Numbered from the stretch's first letter, positions 1 through 6,620 are shown. The stretch is DNA of 9,820 nt from Thioalkalivibrio sp. (GCA_003550945.1 PULL01000304.1:1-9820); one strand, 5' to 3'. The notes: a model not told the origin generated them from the sequence alone. Numbers and translations are program-made.

Positions 1-1
1 C

Positions 2-163
2 ACGGGCCTGCCACTGAAAACCATCGAGCCGGTGCTCCAGCAGGCGCGAGAGCGCGGGCTGCTGGACTGCGACCCCGGTATCCTGCGGCCCACCGAGCGC
101 GGGCTGCGTTTCCTGAACGACCTGCTGGAGATGTTTCTGGAAGAAGATGACCCGGCCGATTGA
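2..163 (+). CDS. hemW: HemW-type radical SAM protein, C-terminal end (partial)
   Basis: Only the last 53 residues are inside the window, read in the frame that starts at base 2 and ends at TGA 161-163. The residues include TGLPLKTIEPVLQQ, then GLLD, then RPTERGLRFLNDLLEMFL. This last pattern (T-x-x-G-x-x-F-L-N-D-L-L-x-x-F) is the usual ending of HemW/YggW, formerly called oxygen-independent coproporphyrinogen oxidase-like and now regarded as a haem chaperone. The radical SAM cysteine cluster would lie upstream, outside the window, so the core activity cannot be checked here. The gene overlaps the next gene by 17 bases, which suggests one operon with the CPXCG and Rof genes. The assignment rests on the C-terminal winged-helix-like tail only and is good but not certain. 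Confidence 0.8.
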   Translation, partial: TGLPLKTIEPVLQQARERGLLDCDPGILRPTERGLRFLNDLLEMFLEEDDPAD

Positions 164-344
164 GTTTGTCAGCTATCCCTGCCCGTGGTGCGGTGCCCCC
201 GGCGATACCAGCGTCGACATGGTCAGCGGGGAAAGGGAGTGGGTCGAGGACTGCAGTGTGTGCTGTTCCCCGATCGTGTTCAGGCGCGTGGATTCGGGCG
301 GAGGCGAAGAGCCCGAGATCGCGGTCTGGCGGGAGGGGGAATGA
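147..344 (+). CDS. CPXCG-motif cysteine-rich small protein (putative zinc ribbon)
   Basis: This is a 65-residue protein. It has a CPWCG motif at residues 12-16 and a second cysteine group, DCSVCC, at 35-40, followed by PIVF. This spacing matches the family named CPXCG-motif cysteine-rich protein, a widespread proteobacterial family of unknown function. The paired CxxC and CxxCC groups suggest binding of zinc or another metal; that is inference. There is no signal peptide or membrane segment, so it should be cytoplasmic. The ATG at 147 lies inside the end of hemW, and its purine-rich stretch GGAAGAAG directly precedes the start, closer than usual for a ribosome binding site. The stop overlaps the ATG of the next gene (ATGA at 341-344), so translation of the two is probably coupled. 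Confidence 0.85.
   Translation: MTRPIEFVSYPCPWCGAPGDTSVDMVSGEREWVEDCSVCCSPIVFRRVDSGGGEEPEIAVWREGE
331..340 (+). promoter_or_regulatory. Strong ribosome binding site deciding the rof start
   Basis: GGGAGGGGGA sits directly upstream of the ATG at 341. The open frame of the next gene extends upstream to about 185, but this purine-rich site and the ATGA overlap with the previous stop fix the start at 341. Confidence 0.75.
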
Positions 345-583
345 GCCCGGTCCCGGACTACTCGCCCATGGACTGCGCGCAGTACTCGCGGCTGGAACTC
401 GCGATCCTGCAGCGGCGGGCGCTGCGTCTGCGCTGGGTCTGGCGGGGCATCACGCACCTGGAGATGGTGCGTCCGGTCGATCTTCGCACCCGGCGTCACG
501 CCGAGTACCTGATACTGCGCGACACTGCCGACCGGCGCCGCATCCTGCGCCTGGACCGGATCGCGAAGTTCGAAGTGCTGTAG
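341..583 (+). CDS. rof: Rof/YaeO-family Rho-binding antiterminator
   Basis: This is an 80-residue protein, close to the 84 or so of E. coli YaeO (Rof), which has a Sm-like fold and inhibits transcription termination by binding Rho near its primary RNA site. The family pattern is visible: YSPMDCAQYSRLELA at 7-21, the EYLIL strand at 55-59 and RLDRIAKFEVL at 70-80. The conserved cysteine is C12, and the C-terminal RLD-I-F pattern closes the barrel. The two acidic residues that follow this cysteine in E. coli (as I recall, C-D-D-Y) are replaced by A13 and Q14. The protein is cytoplasmic. It is the last gene of the hemW-CPXCG-rof run and ends 24 bases from the stop of rho on the other strand, which puts a Rho inhibitor beside its target. 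The family call is from pattern memory, not a search, but the match covers the full length. Confidence 0.85.
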   Translation: MSPVPDYSPMDCAQYSRLELAILQRRALRLRWVWRGITHLEMVRPVDLRTRRHAEYLILRDTADRRRILRLDRIAKFEVL

Positions 584-607
584 CCGCGGCCGGGTGGGAC
601 TGGCTGT

Positions 608-1867
<1,260 letters not shown>

Positions 1868-1917
1868 CAGCTGCTGTTCAAACGTGAGTAGATGCGGGAT
1901 CGCGACGCGACCGGACC

Positions 1918-1950
1918 GGGAAATGCGGGCTCTGGGGGGAGGGCGGGAGG
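1918..1950 (-). promoter_or_regulatory. C-rich leader of rho (rut-like candidate)
   Basis: Read on the rho-sense strand, these 33 bases contain 21 C and only 4 G by hand count, including the run CCTCCCGCCCTCCCCCC. The stretch lies between the predicted transcription start and the rho ATG. Rho autoregulates in E. coli by terminating within its own leader, and C-rich, G-poor unstructured RNA is the known preferred loading site. Its role here is inferred from composition and position only. Confidence 0.45.
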
Positions 1951-1974
1951 CGCCGCACGGCAGCGCGTTACGCG

Positions 1975-2003
1975 AATATAGGCGAGCGCGCGGCTTCAGG
2001 CAA
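1975..2003 (-). promoter_or_regulatory. Sigma70-type promoter for rho
   Basis: On the minus strand, TTGCCT (positions 2003-1998, 4 of 6 matches to TTGACA) is followed after exactly 17 bases by TATATT (1980-1975, 5 of 6 matches to TATAAT). Transcription would start near 1968 and give a leader of about 100 bases before the rho ATG. A 7-bp inverted repeat (1992-1998 / 2008-2014) overlaps the -35 element. Confidence 0.6.
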
Positions 2004-2027
2004 GTGTTGAAGCCACGGAAGTCCCGG

Positions 2028-2060
2028 TTGGGCGCCGACTCCCGCCGGGAGGGCGCCCAA
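2028..2060 (-). terminator. Long hairpin after trxA
   Basis: A perfect 9-bp stem (TTGGGCGCC at 2028-2036 with GGCGCCCAA at 2052-2060) encloses a nested 5-bp stem (ACTCCC/GGGAG region). It lies 8 bases past the trxA stop. There is no U-tract on the minus strand, so it may be an intrinsic terminator of weak form, a stabiliser of the trxA mRNA 3' end, or a partial block to transcription into rho. Confidence 0.5.
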
Positions 2061-2068
2061 AGAGGTGA

Positions 2069-2395
2069 TCAGAGATGCTGGTCGAGGAAGGCAGTCAGCT
2101 GCGACTTGCTCAGGGCGCCGACTTTCGTGGCCTCGACGTCTCCGTCCTTGAACAGCATCAGCGTCGGAATCCCTCGGATGCCATACTTCGGCGGCGTTGC
2201 GGGGTTCTCGTCGATATTCAGTTTGGCAACCCTGAGTTTGCCGTCGTATTCTTCAGCGATCTCGTTGAGAATCGGGGCGATCATCTTGCAGGGCCCGCAC
2301 CACTCGGCCCAGTAGTCCACCAGTACGGGCCGGTCGGATTTGAGAACGTCCTCCTCGAAACTGGCATCCGAGATATGATGAATGTTTTCGCTCAC
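2069..2395 (-). CDS. trxA: Thioredoxin 1
   Basis: This 108-residue thioredoxin is the usual length. The redox-active site is WCGPCK at residues 32-37 (C33 and C36), within the classic DYWAEWCGPCKMIAP block. The cis-proline is P77 in GIPTLMLFKDG, and the buried acidic residue is in VLVDYW (D27). It is the cytoplasmic disulfide reductant used by ribonucleotide reductase and by assimilatory sulfur enzymes, among others. The start is GTG at 2395, supported by GAGGAG five bases upstream and by the family start MSENI-. It diverges from rhlB and precedes rho, the same order as in E. coli and other gammaproteobacteria. The 200-base gap before rho holds a hairpin and a promoter, so rho can be transcribed separately. 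Confidence 0.98.
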   Translation of the reverse strand: MSENIHHISDASFEEDVLKSDRPVLVDYWAEWCGPCKMIAPILNEIAEEYDGKLRVAKLNIDENPATPPKYGIRGIPTLMLFKDGDVEATKVGALSKSQLTAFLDQHL

Positions 2396-2400
2396 TCCGG

Positions 2401-2406
2401 CTCCTC
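2401..2406 (-). promoter_or_regulatory. Ribosome binding site supporting a GTG start for trxA
   Basis: GAGGAG on the minus strand sits five bases before the GTG at 2395. No in-frame ATG is suitable near the family start, so GTG is accepted. Confidence 0.75.
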
Positions 2407-2452
2407 GTTGATTGGCTGTGGGGCGCGGACACCGTGCCCTCCGTCACCCGCT

Positions 2453-2482
2453 ACTATCGTTCAATTTCGCGGGTGAATTCAA
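2453..2482 (-). promoter_or_regulatory. Candidate promoter for trxA
   Basis: On the minus strand TTGAAT (2482-2477) and GATAGT (2458-2453) are spaced by 18 bases, and each matches the sigma70 consensus at 4 of 6 positions. They lie in the 120-base divergent region between trxA and rhlB. I saw no convincing promoter for rhlB in the same region. Confidence 0.35.
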
Positions 2483-2515
2483 GTTGACCGGACGTTTTCT
2501 ACCCATGGGAGTCAC

Positions 2516-3859
2516 ATGACCGAAGCCGACAAATCCAGCATCCGCTTCGAAGATTTCGCACTGCCTGAACCCGTGCTGCAGGGTGTCCGCGACGCGGGAT
2601 TCGAGTTCTGCACCCCGATCCAGGCGCTCACCCTGCCGATCGCGCTGGCGGGACGCGATGTCGCCGGCCAGGCGCAGACCGGAACCGGCAAGACCGCGGC
2701 GTTCCTGCTCGCCGCCTTCGACCGCCTGCTGCGCCATCCTCCGGCCGACGACCGGCGCGCGACCGACGTGCGGATGCTCGTGCTGGCACCGACCCGTGAG
2801 CTGGCGATCCAGATCCACAAGGATGCGCTGCTGCTCGGCCGCCACACCGGCCTCAGCTTCGCACTCGCCTACGGCGGCACGGGTTACGAAAAGCAGCGCG
2901 AGGAACTTGCCGCCGGCGCCGACGTGCTGATCGGCACCCCGGGGCGGATCATCGACTACCACAAGCAACATGTGTTCGGCCTGAAGCGCGTCGAAGTGGT
3001 GGTGCTGGACGAGGCCGACCGGATGTTCGATCTCGGCTTCATCAAGGACATCCGCTATCTGCTCCGCCGCTGCGCGCCTCCGTCCCACCGCCAGTCCATG
3101 CTGTTCTCGGCCACGCTGTCCTGGCGGGTGATGGAACTGGCCTACGAGCACATGAACAACCCGAAAAAGGTCCAGGTCGAGGCCGAGACCGTCACCGCCG
3201 ACAAGATCCGGCAGGTGATCTACTACCCGGCCAACGAGCAGAAGATACCGCTGCTGATCGGGCTGGCACGGAAGATCCAGCCGGAACGCGCAATCGTGTT
3301 CGTGAACACCAAGCACTGGGCCGAGCGCGTCTGCGACTGGCTGAACGCCAACGGGCTCAAGGCCGCCCTGCTCTCGGGCGATGTGCCGCAGACCAAGCGC
3401 ACACGACTGCTCGCCCAGTTTGCCGATGGGCAGTACACCTTCCTGGTCGCCACCGACGTGGCGGCACGAGGCCTGCACATTCCCGACGTGACCCACATCT
3501 TCAACTTCGACCTGCCCCAGTCGGGCGAGGACTACGTGCACCGGATCGGGCGCACGGGCCGCGCCGGCGCCGAGGGCGACGCGATCAGCTTCGGCTGCGA
3601 GGACTCTGCATTCTACCTGCCCGACATCGAGTCCTATCTCGGGCGGCGCATCCCCACGGAGATGCTGTACCCCGAGGATCTGCCCGAGTCACTGAACCGG
3701 CCGCCCCCGCGCGCGCGGCGCAAGCCCGGAGACCGACCCCGGGGGCCACGAGGCGGGGAAGCGCCGTCGGGAGGCGGCCGCAAACGCGGCGGCCCGCGAG
3801 GCCCGGCTCCGGGGGGACGACGGCGCCCGCCACGCAAGCCGGCGCCCGAAAAGACCTGA
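2516..3859 (+). CDS. rhlB: DEAD-box ATP-dependent RNA helicase RhlB
   Basis: This 447-residue DEAD-box helicase is a little longer than E. coli RhlB (421). Visible motifs: Q motif with F11 and TPIQ at 33-36, Walker A AQTGTGKT at 53-60, PTREL at 92-96, TPGR at 141-144, DEAD at 165-168, SAT at 198-200, VATDVAARGLHIP at 311-323, and HRIGRTGR at 342-349. RhlB-specific blocks such as DLGFIKDIR and the long match around GRDVAGQAQTGTGKT, together with the divergent position next to trxA-rho, favour RhlB over RhlE or DbpA. RhlB unwinds RNA for the RNase E degradosome in the cytoplasm. From about residue 398 the protein ends in a low-complexity tail rich in R, G, P and K, likely a flexible RNA-binding extension. 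The start ATG at 2516 follows GGGAG with a four-base spacer. Confidence 0.93.
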   Translation: MTEADKSSIRFEDFALPEPVLQGVRDAGFEFCTPIQALTLPIALAGRDVAGQAQTGTGKTAAFLLAAFDRLLRHPPADDRRATDVRMLVLAPTRELAIQIHKDALLLGRHTGLSFALAYGGTGYEKQREELAAGADVLIGTPGRIIDYHKQHVFGLKRVEVVVLDEADRMFDLGFIKDIRYLLRRCAPPSHRQSMLFSATLSWRVMELAYEHMNNPKKVQVEAETVTADKIRQVIYYPANEQKIPLLIGLARKIQPERAIVFVNTKHWAERVCDWLNANGLKAALLSGDVPQTKRTRLLAQFADGQYTFLVATDVAARGLHIPDVTHIFNFDLPQSGEDYVHRIGRTGRAGAEGDAISFGCEDSAFYLPDIESYLGRRIPTEMLYPEDLPESLNRPPPRARRKPGDRPRGPRGGEAPSGGGRKRGGPRGPAPGGRRRPPRKPAPEKT

Positions 3860-3902
3860 GCCAAGGAACCCCTGCCGGACTGCGACGCATCACCCCCCGC
3901 TT

Positions 3903-3963
3903 TCCCTGCAGGGAGTGCGCCCGCTGCCGCGGATGCGCGCTCCCGTAACCCAAGCCGGGAGCG
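3903..3963. other. Inverted repeats between convergent rhlB and methyltransferase genes
   Basis: The 122-base spacer holds a perfect 12-base palindrome (TCCCTGCAGGGA, 3903-3914) and an 8-bp stem-loop (CGCTCCCG at 3938-3945 with CGGGAGCG at 3956-3963, 10-base loop). The stem-loop could help end transcription from either side, but there is no T-run on either strand. Nothing else is seen in this spacer. Confidence 0.3.
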
Positions 3964-3981
3964 AACTCCCGCATCCCACGC

Positions 3982-5211
3982 TCACACGGCGTCGCCCCAG
4001 ATTGCGTAGACCGGATCCGAAGTCGGCAGCGATCCCGCGTACTGGTCTTCCGGCGGCCGCGGCAAGCCGCGCAACGACCAGGTCTTCAGCGCCCCGAAGC
4101 CACCGGCCCCGAGGAAAAACTCCAGCACCAGACCCATGCGCTCGAACTCGTGCAACTGCGCCCAGAGCGCGATCGCCTTCGGCGGGAACCAGCGGTTCGA
4201 GAAGGTGATCACGAAGCGGCCACCCGGACGCAGCACCCGGCGGACTTCGCGGAAGACTTCGAGCGGACGCACCAGGTATTCCACCGACACGGTACACAAT
4301 GCCGCGTCGAAGCGACTGTCGGGCCAAGGGAGGCGTGGCTCGGCATTCAGGTCCTGAACCACCCGCTCGGTAAGCATCGGGTTTGCGGCCAGTTCCTCGG
4401 CATTCATCCCCAACCCCGCGACCCGGGACAACCTGGCCCGCTCATCGAGGTGAGACGTCCAGCTGCTCATCAGATCCAGCACGTCGGCACCGTCGGGCAA
4501 AAGGCTCCGGTACAGATGGGCGATCCTGCCACGCGCGGTGTCGTCCAGGTGATGCACCATCCGCGGCACGGCGTAGAAATCGGCATCCGGGCCCGGATCG
4601 CCTCGCGCGAAGGGGTCGCCGGAGTGGAAGTCGGTCGGCTGGCCGCGCCAGCGCGCCTGCATGCCGGGCCCGTTCGTGACCGCCGCCCGCCCGAGGTCCA
4701 CGGGCGCTTCACCACCTGGAGCCCGATCCAGCACCCGAAAGTCCAGATCGAGCGCCAGTCCTGCCAGCGGATGATTGAAGTCGACGTTCATCTCGCCGTC
4801 CGCGGCGATCGAGGTCACGCGGAAGGCGGTCGGAGGACCTGGGGGCAGCCCCGGGGCTCCGGAGAGGAAAGACCCGGGATAGAAACGGCCGGCACGGGGT
4901 TCAACCTGCAGGCGCCCGTGCGTGCGACGGAAAAAGCCACCGGGAATGGTGACAAGACGCTCGGACCGCCAGTCCGGGACGAGTTCGCCGGCCTCGAAGG
5001 AATGGGTCAGCGTCCCGCCTGAGCCGACATCGAGCAGACCGCGCAGGCCGGGAGACAACGCCTCGGCTTCGGGGCAGGGCAGCAGACGGCTGTCGACGTG
5101 GCTGGCCTCGCGGCTCCGCCAGCGCAGGGTGACCCCGAGCCCGCGAGCGCGTGAATTCGGCGCCGCGGATACCTCCGCGCACAGGTGTTCGAAAGGATCA
5201 GGGTGAAGCAT
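3982..5211 (-). CDS. Class I SAM methyltransferase with N-terminal SlyD-like FKBP domain
   Basis: This is a 409-residue predicted cytoplasmic protein. The C-terminal half is a Rossmann methyltransferase: motif I is ADVLDLMSSWTSHL ending near 255, followed by DLNAEPRLPWPDSRFDAALC (about 287-306), SVEYLV, and the post-motif VLRPGGRFVITFSNRW (about 326-341). The glycine-rich DxGxGxG motif is replaced by DLMSSW. As I recall, that sequence is conserved in a plant, algal and cyanobacterial methyltransferase-like family. The N-terminal half contains MNVDFNHPLAG at 141-151 followed by LDLDFRVLD, the signature of SlyD-type FKBP prolyl isomerases, preceded by a loop region with PGSFLSGAPG. The domain looks degenerate. 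The substrate is unknown. I chose ATG 5211, which has AGGG about seven bases upstream, over a GTG at 5247 with no ribosome binding site. It is separated from the apr operon by a strong hairpin. Confidence 0.75.
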   Translation of the reverse strand: MLHPDPFEHLCAEVSAAPNSRARGLGVTLRWRSREASHVDSRLLPCPEAEALSPGLRGLLDVGSGGTLTHSFEAGELVPDWRSERLVTIPGGFFRRTHGRLQVEPRAGRFYPGSFLSGAPGLPPGPPTAFRVTSIAADGEMNVDFNHPLAGLALDLDFRVLDRAPGGEAPVDLGRAAVTNGPGMQARWRGQPTDFHSGDPFARGDPGPDADFYAVPRMVHHLDDTARGRIAHLYRSLLPDGADVLDLMSSWTSHLDERARLSRVAGLGMNAEELAANPMLTERVVQDLNAEPRLPWPDSRFDAALCTVSVEYLVRPLEVFREVRRVLRPGGRFVITFSNRWFPPKAIALWAQLHEFERMGLVLEFFLGAGGFGALKTWSLRGLPRPPEDQYAGSLPTSDPVYAIWGDAV

Positions 5212-5293
5212 TGCGTGCCCTGCCGGCGAGTCCAAAGGGCTCCGCACAGGGGCCCGGAAGGCGGGAGCACCGAAGCGACCCGCAGTTCAAATC

Positions 5294-5323
5294 GGCCGCG
5301 CGACCTTCCGGTGTCGCGCGGCC
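5294..5323 (-). terminator. Strong hairpin at the end of the apr operon
   Basis: A perfect 11-bp GC-rich stem (GGCCGCGCGAC at 5294-5304, GTCGCGCGGCC at 5313-5323) with an 8-base loop begins seven bases past the stop of the 53-residue gene. On the minus strand it is followed only by GATTTGAA, a weak T-tract. It probably ends the apr transcript or protects its 3' end. Confidence 0.6.
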
Positions 5324-5330
5324 GGGAGGA

Positions 5331-5492
5331 TCAGGGACGCTTGGGGGTCGTGTATTCCGCGACCTTGTGGAACGGCTCCCAAATGGTTTCGTACCCGACG
5401 TAACCCTTTTCGTTGGGCGCCTTTTGCCGCGTCTTCATAAACCGCGACGTGCCCTCCGGGACCTTGGGCCGCTCTTTTGCTGGTTCGCTCAT
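5331..5492 (-). CDS. Small basic protein of unknown function, 53 residues
   Basis: I do not recognise this protein. It runs from ATG 5492 to TGA 5331-5333 and begins MSEPAKERPKVPEG. The middle is RFMKTRQKAPNEKG (18-30), then an aromatic-rich stretch YVGYETIWEPFHKVAEY (31-47) and a basic tail TTPKRP. It has no cysteine, no signal peptide and no membrane segment, and is rich in K, R, P and E. Support for a real gene comes from GAGGTGA placed six bases before ATG 5492, from clean end-to-end coding, and from a strong hairpin right after the stop. An in-frame ATG at 5495 would add one methionine. A longer frame overlaps it in another register from a GTG at 5499, but its sequence looks like a shadow. 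It is the last gene of the apr operon, about 95 bases after the SlyD-like gene. Confidence 0.7.
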   Translation of the reverse strand: MSEPAKERPKVPEGTSRFMKTRQKAPNEKGYVGYETIWEPFHKVAEYTTPKRP

Positions 5493-5495
5493 CAT

Positions 5496-5502
5496 TCACC
5501 TC
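5496..5502 (-). promoter_or_regulatory. Ribosome binding site of the 53-residue gene
   Basis: GAGGTGA on the minus strand, with the GAGG core six bases from ATG 5492. It is the cleanest ribosome binding site in the apr operon and decides between the small frame and the overlapping frame that starts at GTG 5499. Confidence 0.7.
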
Positions 5503-5587
5503 ATCTCAATGACATAAGGGGGTATGAAAACGCCGACGTCAGCCCCCCAACTCACTGACAGATCCGGCCAAAACAATACCGCTCTAT

Positions 5588-6100
5588 TCAGATCGGCACA
5601 ACGCGCCCGCTCGTGACCTCAGGGGCGGTCTCCACCTTGCCTCCGTGCTCGATTTCCTCCTCGGTCGCGTCGCGGACCGTCTTGATTTCAAGCTTGAAAA
5701 TCACTTCCCTGCCACACAGCGGATTGTTGCCATCGATGGTCACGGACTTTTCGTCCACCCGCGTCACCAGAAAGCTCTTGGTTTCGCCCCGGTCGTTCTC
5801 CATCAGGATCGCGGTACCCACCTCGCGGTACTCTTCCGGAACGTTTTCGATATGATCCGTGATCACCAGCGATTCGTCCCGCGGGCCATAGATCGCGTTG
5901 CAGTCGATCGGCACCTCGATCCGATCACCGGCGGACCGACCCTCGAGCCGGCCCATCACCGTCGGTGACAATATTTCGTTCACACCGTGAACGTAGCCCA
6001 GCGGGTACTCGACCGCGGTCAGCACCTGACCCGACTTCCGGTCGACCACCTCATAGGTCAGTTCGACGTACTTGTTCGCTTCGATCACATCTTTTTTCAT
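5588..6100 (-). CDS. SlyD-like FKBP-type peptidyl-prolyl isomerase
   Basis: This 170-residue protein belongs to the SlyD group of FKBPs, which combine prolyl cis-trans isomerase and chaperone activity in the cytoplasm. The N-terminal FKBP strand is YVELTYEVVD (11-20). The region EYPLGYVHGVNEILSPTV (31-48) corresponds to the family's LGYxHG-x-x-ILPGLE segment, and GRSAGDRIEV follows. The insert-in-flap chaperone domain lies around 70-125 and starts with AIYGPRDESLV. The family signature appears as IDGNNPLCG (122-130), where most SlyD proteins have DGNHPLAG. It has no histidine- or cysteine-rich metal-binding tail; the end is acidic and then SGRVVPI. Two cysteines, C67 and C129, are present. 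The ATG at 6100 lies 15 bases past the stop of the 130-residue gene, so the two are probably cotranscribed. A role in folding AprBA or another operon product is only a guess. Confidence 0.88.
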   Translation of the reverse strand: MKKDVIEANKYVELTYEVVDRKSGQVLTAVEYPLGYVHGVNEILSPTVMGRLEGRSAGDRIEVPIDCNAIYGPRDESLVITDHIENVPEEYREVGTAILMENDRGETKSFLVTRVDEKSVTIDGNNPLCGREVIFKLEIKTVRDATEEEIEHGGKVETAPEVTSGRVVPI

Positions 6101-6115
6101 CGCAGAACCGCCGCC

Positions 6116-6508
6116 TCAGAAAATGGATGCGCCGAAGATCCGCACCTCTCCGTTCTCGAAGCCGAGCACCATGCGGCCGAGCCATTCCCCTTCCTTCTTG
6201 GTGCTCCTGACCCGGTACAGCACCGTGACGTGCTCGCCGCGACGAATAAGCCCCAGATAGTCCCAGTCCTCGCTGAGATGGCGCGTCAATTCGCTCTTCG
6301 CGAACTGGTTGCCGACCTCGATCTCGTTGAGCCCGAAGGTGAGGCTGTAGGAGAACTTGCGGACGAACTTGCCATAGTCCCCCTCGTTGGAGGACGTGAC
6401 CAGTTCGCTCCACATCGGGTGCGCCACTTCCACGATCTCTTCGTCGGAAAGTTCGATGATGTTCTTGGTTGCTCCCGGTGTGGCCGGAGCGTCCGCTGCA
6501 CTGTTCAT
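6116..6508 (-). CDS. Uncharacterised 130-residue protein, possibly NTF2/SnoaL-like
   Basis: I do not recognise a named family with confidence. The protein starts MNSAADAPATPGATKN, a short flexible leader. It continues with a helix-like stretch LSDEEIVEVAHPMWSELV (20-37), then EGDYGKFVRKFSYSLT (42-57), and a run of strands GLIRRGEHVTVLYRVRS (86-102), WLGRMVLGFENGEVRIFGAS (109-128). Helices first and strands after would suit a cone-shaped alpha+beta NTF2/SnoaL fold, but this is inferred from the pattern only. It has no cysteine, signal peptide or membrane segment. I chose ATG 6508 over upstream ATG 6613, because the extension lies in the spacer and across the aprA hairpin and has a low-complexity, non-coding look. 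The site GGGAC about eight bases upstream is a weak ribosome binding site. The gene lies 112 bases after aprA and 15 bases before the SlyD-like gene. Confidence 0.75.
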   Translation of the reverse strand: MNSAADAPATPGATKNIIELSDEEIVEVAHPMWSELVTSSNEGDYGKFVRKFSYSLTFGLNEIEVGNQFAKSELTRHLSEDWDYLGLIRRGEHVTVLYRVRSTKKEGEWLGRMVLGFENGEVRIFGASIF

Positions 6509-6585
6509 ATCAAAAGTCCCGGACGGGGAGACTGAAAAAGAAAACCAACGCCAAAGCGCGCCGGCCTCCTTCGGGTTCCTGCGAA

Positions 6586-6611
6586 GCGGTGGGGGAGTCA
6601 CCCCCCACCGC
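6586..6611 (-). terminator. Perfect hairpin just after aprA
   Basis: A 10-bp perfect stem (GCGGTGGGGG at 6586-6595 with CCCCCACCGC at 6602-6611) with a 6-base loop begins nine bases after the aprA stop. No T-run follows on the minus strand (TTCGCAGG). It could stabilise the aprBA part of the message, or end part of the transcription before the downstream genes. Confidence 0.5.
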
Positions 6612-6620
6612 ATTTGGGTG

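Noticed and set aside
2444..3541. 365-residue minus-strand frame across rhlB
   Set aside because: It is antisense to the clear RhlB helicase and has the low-information composition of a shadow frame.
3903..3914. 12-base palindrome as a possible operator or attachment site
   Set aside because: It contains a PstI-type core that can occur by chance in GC-rich DNA, and no regulator gene or second copy was seen nearby.
4150..5022. 290-residue plus-strand frame across the methyltransferase gene
   Set aside because: The minus-strand frame carries clear methyltransferase and SlyD motifs; this one has none.
5287..5499. 70-residue minus-strand frame from GTG 5499
   Set aside because: It overlaps the 53-residue frame in another register, runs through the terminator hairpin, and its GTG lies within the ribosome binding site of the 53-residue gene.
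5524..5616. 30-residue plus-strand frame with AAGGGGG just before its ATG
   Set aside because: The ribosome-binding-like purines are too close to the ATG, it runs into the 3' end of the SlyD-like gene, and the product has no recognisable feature.
6116..6613. Longer 165-residue version of the 130-residue protein, starting at 6613
   Set aside because: The extra 35 codons run across the hairpin after aprA and encode a sequence with no coding look; ATG 6508 gives a compact protein.
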